Source of the DNA: a virus
Virus record (IMG/VR): IMGVR_UViG_3300020176_000056
Span: 1-31,512 of that record
Length of the DNA stretch: 31,512 nucleotides
Strand: one strand, 5' to 3'
Shown here: one piece after another, positions 25,377 to 31,512 of the stretch
Layout: every line of letters starts with the position of its first letter
How positions within the stretch are numbered: position 1 is the first letter of the stretch
The notes under the pieces: model-generated
Database searches by the model: none
What the model saw: the letters and a program-made list of their open reading frames with translations, nothing else
What the model was told of the DNA's origin: nothing
Translations under genes and position numbers: made by a program

Positions 25377-26708
25377 ATGCAAAATACAGTATCTTACGAT
25401 AGGCTCGTTGAAAAATGGGCACCAGTACTGAATGAAGAGTCAGCTGGTACTATTTCAGACGCGCATAGAAAAGCTGTTACAGCAGCTGTTCTAGAAAACC
25501 AGGAGATCGCTCTAAGAGAAGAGGGTCTTCTTCACGAAACTACTCAAACTGGCAATTCAGCTAACTGGAATCCAGTATTAATCGCACTAGTTAGACGTGC
25601 AATGCCTAACCTTGTTGCTTATGACATTTGTGGTGTTCAGCCAATGTCAGGTCCAACAGGCTTAATCTTTGCAATGAAGTCAACTTTCCAGAAGACAAAA
25701 GCTGGTGTATCAAACGGCGATGAAGCTCTTTTCAACGAAGCTCCAGTCGGTTACTCAGGTGACTCAGCTACAACTGGTAACGGTTCACTCGGACCATCTG
25801 GTTTAGCTGGTACACTAGACGGCGACAATGACTCAACAATCATTGACTCCGAATCAACTCATGTACCTTATGCAGGTGATGCATATACAGCTGCTGAAGC
25901 TGAAGTACTTGGTGGCTCAGGTCAAGAAGAATTAGCTCCAATGGGTTTCACCATTGAAAAAGCAACTGTGACTGCTAAGTCACGTGCTTTAAGAGCAAAC
26001 TATACTCTTGAACTTGCTCAAGACTTGAAAGCAATTCACGGCTTAGATGCTGAGACTGAGTTGGCAAATATCCTGTCAACTGAGATTCTTTCAGAAATCA
26101 ACAGAGAAGTTGTAAGAACTGTAAATAGACAAGCTAAAATCGGTTCAAGACAAACTACAAACCAAACACTTGGTATCTTTGACTTATCAACAGATGCAGA
26201 TGGTAGATGGTCTGTTGAAAAGTATAAAGGCTTGATCATGCAGATCGAAAGAGAAGCTAATACTATTGCTAAAGAGACACGTAGAGGCAAAGGTAACTTT
26301 ATCTTATGTTCTTCAGACGTAGCTGCAGCTCTTAACGCTGCTGGTATGTTGGATTACACTCCAGCTCTTAGCTCTAACTTAAACGTTGATGATACAGGTA
26401 ATACTTTTGCTGGTACATTGAACGGAAGAATTAGGGTATATATTGATCCTTATTCATCACGTGACTATGTCAACGTTGGTTATAAGGGTACAAACCCATA
26501 TGATGCAGGTCTATTCTACTGTCCATATGTACCATTAACAATGGTTAAGGCAGTTGGCGAGGAAGATTTCCAGCCAAGAATCGGCTTCAAGACAAGATAC
26601 GGTATGGTATCGAACCCATTTGTTGGTTCAACACCTGCTAACGGTCTTGCATCTGATCGTACTAACCAGTACTACAGAATCTCAGCTGTTAATAACTTGC
26701 TTACATAA
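25377..26708 (+). CDS. 23: Major capsid protein gp23
   Basis: This 443-residue protein is the T4-like major capsid protein: LVRRAMPNLVAYDICGVQPMSGPTG, KSRALRANYTLELAQDLKAIHGLDAE and FILCSSDVAAALNAAGM are family landmarks. A gp21 site, LLHE then TTQTG, predicts cleavage after E54, comparable to removal of the N-terminal 65 residues in T4. It is shorter than T4 gp23 (521) and lacks an intein. Codons ending in C look commoner here than in the rest of the window, as expected of a very highly expressed gene. An intrinsic terminator follows. Confidence 0.97.
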   Translation: MQNTVSYDRLVEKWAPVLNEESAGTISDAHRKAVTAAVLENQEIALREEGLLHETTQTGNSANWNPVLIALVRRAMPNLVAYDICGVQPMSGPTGLIFAMKSTFQKTKAGVSNGDEALFNEAPVGYSGDSATTGNGSLGPSGLAGTLDGDNDSTIIDSESTHVPYAGDAYTAAEAEVLGGSGQEELAPMGFTIEKATVTAKSRALRANYTLELAQDLKAIHGLDAETELANILSTEILSEINREVVRTVNRQAKIGSRQTTNQTLGIFDLSTDADGRWSVEKYKGLIMQIEREANTIAKETRRGKGNFILCSSDVAAALNAAGMLDYTPALSSNLNVDDTGNTFAGTLNGRIRVYIDPYSSRDYVNVGYKGTNPYDAGLFYCPYVPLTMVKAVGEEDFQPRIGFKTRYGMVSNPFVGSTPANGLASDRTNQYYRISAVNNLLT

Positions 26709-26729
26709 TAGCTCGAATACGATTCGACT

Positions 26730-26757
26730 AAGGGTCCTTCGGGACCCTTTTTTATTT
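26730..26757 (+). terminator. Intrinsic terminator after gp23
   Basis: Stem GGGTCC (26732-26737), tetraloop TTCG, complement GGACCC (26742-26747), then six Ts. It is a textbook rho-independent terminator. A second small hairpin, TCGAAT-ACG-ATTCGA (26713-26727), lies just before it. Confidence 0.93.
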
Positions 26758-26758
26758 G

Positions 26759-26766
26759 TATAAATA
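26759..26766 (+). promoter_or_regulatory. T4-type late promoter TATAAATA
   Basis: Exact TATAAATA two bases after the terminator, 21 bases before the 45-residue gene. It restarts late transcription for the small gene and the tube-like gene beyond the terminator. Confidence 0.75.
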
Positions 26767-26787
26767 AGATCATATAAGGAATGTAAT

Positions 26788-26925
26788 ATGGCAAAACAAC
26801 ATCACGTCGCAGTTCATGAACCTACATTTTCAAAAACAAATATAGGAAGAAAACCTTCATTATGTAAAATGAATAAACATAAAAGGCGTTCTTATAAGAT
26901 GTACAGAGGACAGGGTAAAAAATAA
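26788..26925 (+). CDS. Small basic protein (45 residues), unknown
   Basis: A short frame begins at ATG 26788 after AAGGAATGTAAT and ends at TAA 26923-26925, whose last base starts the next gene. The product begins MAKQHHVAVHEPTFSK and ends KMYRGQGKK; it is rich in Lys, Arg and His, with one Cys. The late promoter just upstream, the ribosome site and the one-base overlap with the next start all support it as a real gene. A basic protein made late could bind packaged DNA or the capsid, but nothing in it identifies a family. Confidence 0.72.
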   Translation: MAKQHHVAVHEPTFSKTNIGRKPSLCKMNKHKRRSYKMYRGQGKK

Positions 26926-27425
26926 TGGCAGAACTTACATCAAATTTAAATTACCTACAACCTACTGGGTTTAAGGTTATAATAGATAGAGAAAATTATC
27001 CAAATCTTGAATATTTTGTTCAAAGTTTTACACACCCTGATGTGCAACTAATACCAGCTGAATTGCCATTTAGGAAAGTAAGAACGATTCCACTTCCTGG
27101 CGGTAGTTTAGATTTTGGTGAATTAAGTTTTACAATTATTCTTGATGAAGATTTAAAAGGCTATCAAGAAATGCACGACTGGATAAGACGTATTATTGAT
27201 CAGCCTCTAAAAGGTGCACTTGATCGCAGCTCTTCAGTCGCACCATCAACCGCAGATATTACTTTGGCTATATTGAATAGTCAAAATAATAAGACTAAAA
27301 ATATAAAATACGATGAATGTACACCTACAGGACTCGGTGGTATTCAGTTTGAAACAACCGCAAGTGGAGCAGAATATTTAACATCCACAATGAGTTTTAG
27401 ATTTACTAATTTTGAACTATTATAG
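26925..27425 (+). CDS. Second tail-tube-like protein (tube or baseplate tube-initiator type)
   Basis: This 166-residue protein follows the gp19 pattern. FVQSFTHPDVQLIPAELPFR corresponds to FMCEAAQLPASNVGTIVIPFR, then a basic strand, LDFGELSFTIILDEDLKGYQEMHDWIRRI for FDSWTVTVIND-VRNEMERWMNAI, and a final STMSFRFTNFELL strand for ERFTIEWQYQYW. The tail-tube fold is shared in T4 by gp19 and by baseplate tube initiators gp48 and gp54, so it may be such an initiator or a minor tube protein. In related marine phages the gene after gp23 is often labelled gp3 (tail completion); that is the main alternative. Overlaps the small basic gene by one base. Confidence 0.65.
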   Translation: MAELTSNLNYLQPTGFKVIIDRENYPNLEYFVQSFTHPDVQLIPAELPFRKVRTIPLPGGSLDFGELSFTIILDEDLKGYQEMHDWIRRIIDQPLKGALDRSSSVAPSTADITLAILNSQNNKTKNIKYDECTPTGLGGIQFETTASGAEYLTSTMSFRFTNFELL

Positions 27426-27438
27426 ATAATATTTTATT

Positions 27439-27894
27439 ATGGAGAAATATGTGATTGATATAAAAGAAGTCCTTATCGACTGGGCAGAGGACAGTAAACT
27501 TAGTATGCAACTTGACGAAGATTCTCGTAACACCCCGTTACTACATGCAAAATATCTTGAAAAATTAGCTAATGCCAAACTTTTATTAAAGAGGTCAGAG
27601 TTTTCACAAAAAACTTTACTTAAACAAAAATGGGAATGGTATAATGGCAAGATGGATGAAGCTACTGTAAAAGAGCTTGGATGGAATCCAGATCCTTTTA
27701 ATGGTTTAAAAATTATGAAAGGTGATATGGATTATTATTACGATTCAGATCCTGAAATACAAAAATCAGAAGAAAAAATTCAATATTATAAAACACTAGT
27801 TGAAACACTTACAGAAATAGTAAATAATTTAAATTGGCGACATCAGACGATTGGAAATATTATTAAATGGAAGCAATTCGAATCAGGCGGTTAA
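27439..27894 (+). CDS. uvsY: Recombination mediator UvsY
   Basis: This 151-residue protein carries UvsY signatures: DWAEDSKLSMQLDEDSRNTPLLHAKYL, a helical middle, YNGKMDEATVKELGWNPDP and LNWRHQTIGNIIKWKQFESG. T4 UvsY (137 residues) forms hexamers that load UvsX recombinase onto gp32-coated single-stranded DNA. The gene overlaps uvsW by 28 bases, the usual neighbour. The 13-base gap before it is AT-rich and has no exact late promoter. Confidence 0.93.
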   Translation: MEKYVIDIKEVLIDWAEDSKLSMQLDEDSRNTPLLHAKYLEKLANAKLLLKRSEFSQKTLLKQKWEWYNGKMDEATVKELGWNPDPFNGLKIMKGDMDYYYDSDPEIQKSEEKIQYYKTLVETLTEIVNNLNWRHQTIGNIIKWKQFESGG

Positions 27895-29339
27895 ACTATG
27901 CAAACTTACATGTTGAATGCGATTTTGGACAAGCTGCAGAAATAAAAGAATTCTTTTCATTTTATGTTCCTGGTTACAAATTTATGCCGGCCTATAGGCG
28001 TAGAATTTGGGATGGAAAGATTAGATTATTTGATTCTACTCGAGGTGAATTGCCGGCCGGCTTAATACATCATCTTATAAAATATATTGAAAGTCGTGGA
28101 TATAATTATGAGTTAGTGAAAACTAAATATGGAATTCCTTTAGAAGAGCAAAGGCCAGATCCAAAAGAAGTTGTTGATTTCATCAAAACATTAAATCTTC
28201 CGTTTAATCCACGTGATTATCAATTTATTGCAATAATGGAAGCTTTACATCGGACGCGCGGAATTTTATTATCGCCTACAGGATCTGGTAAATCTTTAAT
28301 AATTTATATTTTATTACAGTATTATTTACAAGTAATAAATGATAAAAAGGTATTAGTTATTGTACCCACAACATCTCTTGTAGAACAAATGTATTCTGAT
28401 TTCATTCAATATGGTGGAGATAAGGAAGATATACATAGAATATATTCTGGAAAAGATAAGTCGTTCGAAGAATCTATTTGTGTAAGTACATGGCAATCGA
28501 TTTATAAAATGCCAAAAGATTGGTACGATCAGTTTGGTATGGTTATTGGCGATGAATGTCATGGATTTAAATCTAAATCGTTAATGAATATCATGAATAA
28601 AGCAACAGAGGCTAAATATAGATATGGCACAACTGGAACTTTAGATGGAACTCAAACTCATGAATTAGTACTTCAAGGACTTTTTGGAAAAACATTTAAA
28701 GTTACTACCACTAAAAAGCTTCAAGACTCAGGAACTCTTGCTGAACTTAATATTAATAGACTTGTTCTTGATTATTCGGCGGATGCTAGAAGAGAATGTG
28801 AGGCAAAAAATTATCAAGAGGAAATCGAATATATTGTTACAAATGAAAAAAGAAATAGATTAATTCGTAATCTTTCTCTAGATCAAAAAGGAAATACACT
28901 TGTTTTATTTAATTTTGTCGAAAAACACGGTAAACCATTATTTAATATGATACAAGATAAAGCTGAAGAAAATCGTAAAGTATTTTTTGTATCTGGAAAT
29001 GTAGCTACATCAGATCGAGAAGCAATTCGTGGAATAGTTGAAAAGCAGAAAAATGCAATTATTGTTGCAAGTCTTGGAACTTTTAGTACTGGGATTAATA
29101 TTAGGAATTTACATAATATTATTTTTGCATCACCATCTAAATCTCAAATCCGCGTTCTTCAATCTATTGGTCGCGGATTAAGAAAATCTGATAATAATGT
29201 TGCAACTACACTTTATGATGTTATAGATAATATTAGTACAGATAATAAAAAGAATTTTGCATGGTTGCATGGCTTAGAAAGACTTCGAATCTATGAAAAA
29301 GAAAAATTTAAAACAAAAACATATAAGGTTTCATTGTGA
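27867..29339 (+). CDS. uvsW: DNA/RNA helicase UvsW
   Basis: This 490-residue SF2 helicase has the UvsW N-terminal domain (FFSFYVPGYKFMPAYRRRIWDGKIRLFD), Walker A PTGSGKS (137-143), DECH (229-232), TGTLDG as motif III and QSIGRGLRKS as motif VI. UvsW unwinds branched recombination intermediates and R-loops and switches T4 from origin-dependent to recombination-dependent replication. Length agrees with the family core. Start overlaps uvsY; the stop overlaps the next GTG start. Confidence 0.95.
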   Translation: MEAIRIRRLNYANLHVECDFGQAAEIKEFFSFYVPGYKFMPAYRRRIWDGKIRLFDSTRGELPAGLIHHLIKYIESRGYNYELVKTKYGIPLEEQRPDPKEVVDFIKTLNLPFNPRDYQFIAIMEALHRTRGILLSPTGSGKSLIIYILLQYYLQVINDKKVLVIVPTTSLVEQMYSDFIQYGGDKEDIHRIYSGKDKSFEESICVSTWQSIYKMPKDWYDQFGMVIGDECHGFKSKSLMNIMNKATEAKYRYGTTGTLDGTQTHELVLQGLFGKTFKVTTTKKLQDSGTLAELNINRLVLDYSADARRECEAKNYQEEIEYIVTNEKRNRLIRNLSLDQKGNTLVLFNFVEKHGKPLFNMIQDKAEENRKVFFVSGNVATSDREAIRGIVEKQKNAIIVASLGTFSTGINIRNLHNIIFASPSKSQIRVLQSIGRGLRKSDNNVATTLYDVIDNISTDNKKNFAWLHGLERLRIYEKEKFKTKTYKVSL

Positions 29340-29806
29340 GTACAAATTTTAAACAATTTAAGTTAATTAGTGGCGATGAAATCGTTACTGATGTTATAGA
29401 TTCAGAAGACGATATTCTTATAGTACGCGCGTCTATGAAAATTGTAGAATTAGAAAATATGCATGAAGGGTTTACTTATTTTTCACTTCGGCCTTTTATT
29501 GCATTTCAAGACAATTTAGATACTTTGCAACTTTTAAATACAGCAAGTATTGTTTTAGAATCAAGTCCATCACCTAGTATTATGAAACATTATGCAAATG
29601 CTGTTACAAAAATGAATAAATTTTTAAAAGATGGTAAAACTTTAGAAGATTTAGAAGCTATGACAGATGATGAAATCCGTAAATATATGGAAAATTTATT
29701 AGATAAATACGGTGAAGATATATCAAAAGATATAGGAGTTAACGAAGAAAAAGAAAAGTTAGGTCCTAACGTAATAAATTTTAAACCAAAAGACACTATG
29801 CACTAA
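29336..29806 (+). CDS. Conserved unknown, possible Sm-like N-terminal barrel
   Basis: This 156-residue protein starts at GTG 29336, overlapping the uvsW stop by four bases. The N-terminal half (FKLISGDEIVTDVIDSEDDILIVRASMKIVE) has the strand pattern GDEIVxxV-x(n)-I-V-A of small Sm-like or SH3-like barrels. The C-terminal half is helical and charged (KTLEDLEAMTDDEIRKYMENLLDKYGED). Similar proteins follow uvsW in marine T4-like phages with no known function. An RNA-binding Sm-like role is a guess from the pattern. Confidence 0.72.
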   Translation: MSTNFKQFKLISGDEIVTDVIDSEDDILIVRASMKIVELENMHEGFTYFSLRPFIAFQDNLDTLQLLNTASIVLESSPSPSIMKHYANAVTKMNKFLKDGKTLEDLEAMTDDEIRKYMENLLDKYGEDISKDIGVNEEKEKLGPNVINFKPKDTMH

Positions 29807-30438
29807 TGGCCTTTCTTGTACATCCGCTTCCACCTATACCAGTTTTTGTAAGAAAAGAATATCTGTATGATCTCAAAGCAGGTTATGGAGAATACACTCC
29901 TGGTATTTGGATCAGCGTAAAAAGCACAATGTCAAAAGCATTATATTTTGAAACACTATTAACAGATTATGGAGCATTATATGATAAACTTCCTCTCTCG
30001 GCCTTCGTCTGGAAAATGGATCACGGTAACCTTCCTCTTGATGTTTTGCAGCTTTGGGATTGTTTCGATTATGATTTAACAGTAATAGAAAAACCATTAT
30101 TATCTCGTTGTGAATTTTTTGGAAAAGACGAACAAATGCACGCTGGAGAATATGAGTTTACTATTGACAATGCACATAGAGATAAAAGCATTTTAAATAC
30201 TAACTTTTCTGAACACGACCCGGAGCATAAATCTTTTAATGTTATTCGACTCGATAATGGACAATTTGCTGCACAACCAAACAATAGAGTTATATGGCGT
30301 GATTCAAGCTTAACACCTGCTAATTTAAAACAACCAGATTTTAAAGTTTGTACACAAAATTATGCAGTTGAAGTAGAACCAAAATGGTCAGTTGGTCATA
30401 CAGATGAATGGCAGTATAAAACCGAAGATGAAATGTAG
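29806..30438 (+). CDS. Conserved phage protein of unknown function
   Basis: This 210-residue protein begins MAFLVHPLPPIPVFVRKEYLYDLKAGYGEYTPGIWISVKS and ends acidic. It is rich in aromatic residues (WISVK, FVWKMD, LWDCFDYD, RVIWRDSS, EWQYKTE). I see no catalytic or nucleotide-binding motif, signal peptide or membrane segment. It starts on the last base of the previous stop, in the uvsW operon, and is followed by a 169-base gap with a promoter for gp55. A role in late gene control or DNA metabolism fits the location but is unsupported by motifs. Confidence 0.72.
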   Translation: MAFLVHPLPPIPVFVRKEYLYDLKAGYGEYTPGIWISVKSTMSKALYFETLLTDYGALYDKLPLSAFVWKMDHGNLPLDVLQLWDCFDYDLTVIEKPLLSRCEFFGKDEQMHAGEYEFTIDNAHRDKSILNTNFSEHDPEHKSFNVIRLDNGQFAAQPNNRVIWRDSSLTPANLKQPDFKVCTQNYAVEVEPKWSVGHTDEWQYKTEDEM

Positions 30439-30607
30439 GGTATATCTCTCCCCTCCAAATTACTTAATTTATTATACCATGAATTTAACGACTTGTACAC
30501 AAAAAAATGAATAATTTACAAATTATATTTCCACATAAAAAGAAAAAATAAAGATGTACTTTTACGTCTCCCAGTGATATAATACTTATAATAATGAAGG
30601 AGCAATT
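30439..30607 (+). promoter_or_regulatory. Intergenic region with extended -10 promoter for gp55
   Basis: The longest gap in the window. TATAAT at 30578-30583 is preceded by TG at 30575-30576, giving an extended -10 element (TGATATAAT) of bacterial sigma70 type; no good -35 is visible. GGAG at 30599-30602 is the ribosome site of gp55. The first part holds a nested inverted repeat: GGTATA (30439-30444) with TATACC (30473-30478) around AAATTA-CT-TAATTT (30457-30470). No TATAAATA late element is present, so gp55 is probably transcribed early or middle by host-type polymerase. Confidence 0.65.
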
Positions 30608-31210
30608 ATGCGTCAAAAAAGAAAAAGCATTCATTATGTTAATAATGCCGACTTTTCACAAGCAGTAGTCGACTATGTTAGACATGTTAATGAAGCTAAA
30701 GAAAAAAAATATAATAGTATTCCAAAAGTTCCTGATTACATAGCTCAATGTTTTTTGCGCATTGCAGAAGGACTTTCACATAAAGTCAATTTTATTGGAT
30801 ATACGTATCGTGAAGAAATGGTTATGGATGCAGTCGAAAACTGTTTAAAAGCCATTAGTAATTATGATATTGAAGCTGCAACAAGAACTGGCAAACCGAA
30901 TGCGTTTGCATATTTTACCCAAATTACATGGTATGCTTTTCTTCGAAGAATAGCAAAAGAAAAGAAACAGCAATCAATAAAAACTAAATATATTGCTAAT
31001 TCTGGTGTAGAAGATTTCATGATTGACGAAAATGGTGATGCAACTTCAGGTTTAGTTGCTGGTGCGTTTGTTGATACTCTTAAAACAAGAATCGAAAGAA
31101 TTAAACATATTGATAACGAAATCAAAGTCTATAAAAAAGAAGAAGAAAAAAAGGCAAGGAAAAAAAGAACAGTACACGCTGATTCAGATTTGTCGGAGTT
31201 TTTACAGTGA
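30608..31210 (+). CDS. 55: Late-transcription sigma factor gp55
   Basis: This 200-residue protein (T4: 185) has the sigma region 2-like stretch YREEMVMDAVENCLKAISNYD and AFAYFTQITWYAFLRRIAKEKK (residues 67-120), with a basic N-terminus and charged C-terminus. gp55 replaces the host sigma on RNA polymerase and recognises TATAAATA late promoters, six exact copies of which occur in this window upstream of structural genes. It has a dedicated promoter and overlaps the gp47 start by four bases. Confidence 0.93.
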   Translation: MRQKRKSIHYVNNADFSQAVVDYVRHVNEAKEKKYNSIPKVPDYIAQCFLRIAEGLSHKVNFIGYTYREEMVMDAVENCLKAISNYDIEAATRTGKPNAFAYFTQITWYAFLRRIAKEKKQQSIKTKYIANSGVEDFMIDENGDATSGLVAGAFVDTLKTRIERIKHIDNEIKVYKKEEEKKARKKRTVHADSDLSEFLQ

Positions 31211-31512
31211 AAATTGCTATATTAAATGACACACATTGTGGTATTCGTAATTCATCACAAATATTTTTAGACAATGCAAGTGAATTTTATTCTAATGTAT
31301 TTTTTCCAGAATGCGAAAGAGCCGGTGTTAAACAGATTATCCATCTTGGAGATTATTATGATAATCGTAAAGTAATTAATATAAAGGCTTTAAATCATAA
31401 TCGTAAACATTTTTTACAAGAAATGCGTAAACGTGGAATGACTATGGATATAGTTCCTGGCAACCATGATACTTATTTTAAAAATACTAATGACATGAAT
31501 AGTTTAAAAGAA
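31207..31512 (+). CDS. 47: Recombination nuclease subunit gp47 (SbcD/Mre11-like), 5' part
   Basis: The gene starts at GTG 31207, overlapping the gp55 stop, and runs off the window after 102 codons; full gp47 is about 340 residues. Metallophosphatase motifs are present in order: ILNDTH (D8, H10), HLGDYYDNR (D49) and PGNHD (84-88). With gp46 it forms the phage Mre11-Rad50-type complex that resects DNA ends for recombination and degrades host DNA. The catalytic half is intact in what is visible. Confidence 0.93.
   Translation, partial: MKIAILNDTHCGIRNSSQIFLDNASEFYSNVFFPECERAGVKQIIHLGDYYDNRKVINIKALNHNRKHFLQEMRKRGMTMDIVPGNHDTYFKNTNDMNSLKE

Noticed and set aside
30479-30514. Tiny frame of 11 codons in the gap before gp55
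   Set aside because: No ribosome site and too short to support as a gene.
1-31512. tRNA genes, integrase, transposase, attachment sites
   Set aside because: No cloverleaf with a TTCGA-type arm, no recombinase or transposase motif and no flanking direct repeats were found by eye.

Overview
The window is a contiguous piece of the genome of a T4-like (tevenvirus-type) tailed phage, most likely marine. Every gene lies on the + strand and the DNA is AT-rich. From about 14.6 kb onward the gene order is the familiar T4-superfamily late module: neck gp13 and gp14, tail completion gp15, terminase gp16 and gp17, sheath gp18, tube gp19, portal gp20, core gp67, protease gp21, scaffold gp22 and capsid gp23. 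It is followed by recombination and transcription genes (uvsY, uvsW, gp55, gp47). This arrangement, with uvsY/uvsW/gp55/gp47 directly after the capsid gene and long fibre-like genes before gp13, resembles marine cyanophage and pelagiphage T4-like genomes. The host cannot be read from the sequence.

Region 1 (1-9505) is an unusual accessory cluster of eleven genes, the first cut by the window edge, in which all ten gene junctions overlap. It holds four radical SAM enzymes (one with an N-terminal twitch-like Cys block, a tandem SPASM-like pair, and a fourth at the end). It also holds a QueC-like PP-loop ATPase with a four-Cys zinc-type site, a NodU/TobZ-type carbamoyltransferase and four SGNH-hydrolase-like paralogues. 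Together they look like a phage-encoded biosynthetic or modification pathway, and this is the most interesting part of the window. The likeliest substrate class is a glycan or small molecule, judging by the carbamoyltransferase plus SGNH plus SPASM/twitch enzymes, but no product can be assigned. The cluster ends at a TATAAATA late promoter that overlaps the last stop codon.

Region 2 (9506-14600) holds a small predicted beta-sandwich protein and two fibre-like proteins rich in Asp-Ser dipeptides. They share a 34-residue tandem repeat whose copies are nearly identical as protein but strongly scrambled at synonymous codon positions.

Region 3 (14600-26757) is the virion assembly module, with late promoters TATAAATA before gp18 (two copies) and gp21, a strong hairpin between gp19 and gp20, and a textbook intrinsic terminator after gp23. 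Region 4 (26759-31512) starts with another late promoter, a 45-residue basic protein and a second tail-tube-like protein. It continues with uvsY, uvsW, two conserved-looking unknowns, the late sigma factor gp55 behind an extended -10 promoter, and the 5' part of gp47, which runs off the end. The late promoters and gp55, the sigma factor that would read them, are encoded in the same window.

Assignments come from reading motifs, lengths and gene order only; no database search was run. No tRNA, CRISPR array, insertion sequence, integrase or attachment site was seen, and no gene-free stretch exceeds 300 bases (the longest is 30439-30607).
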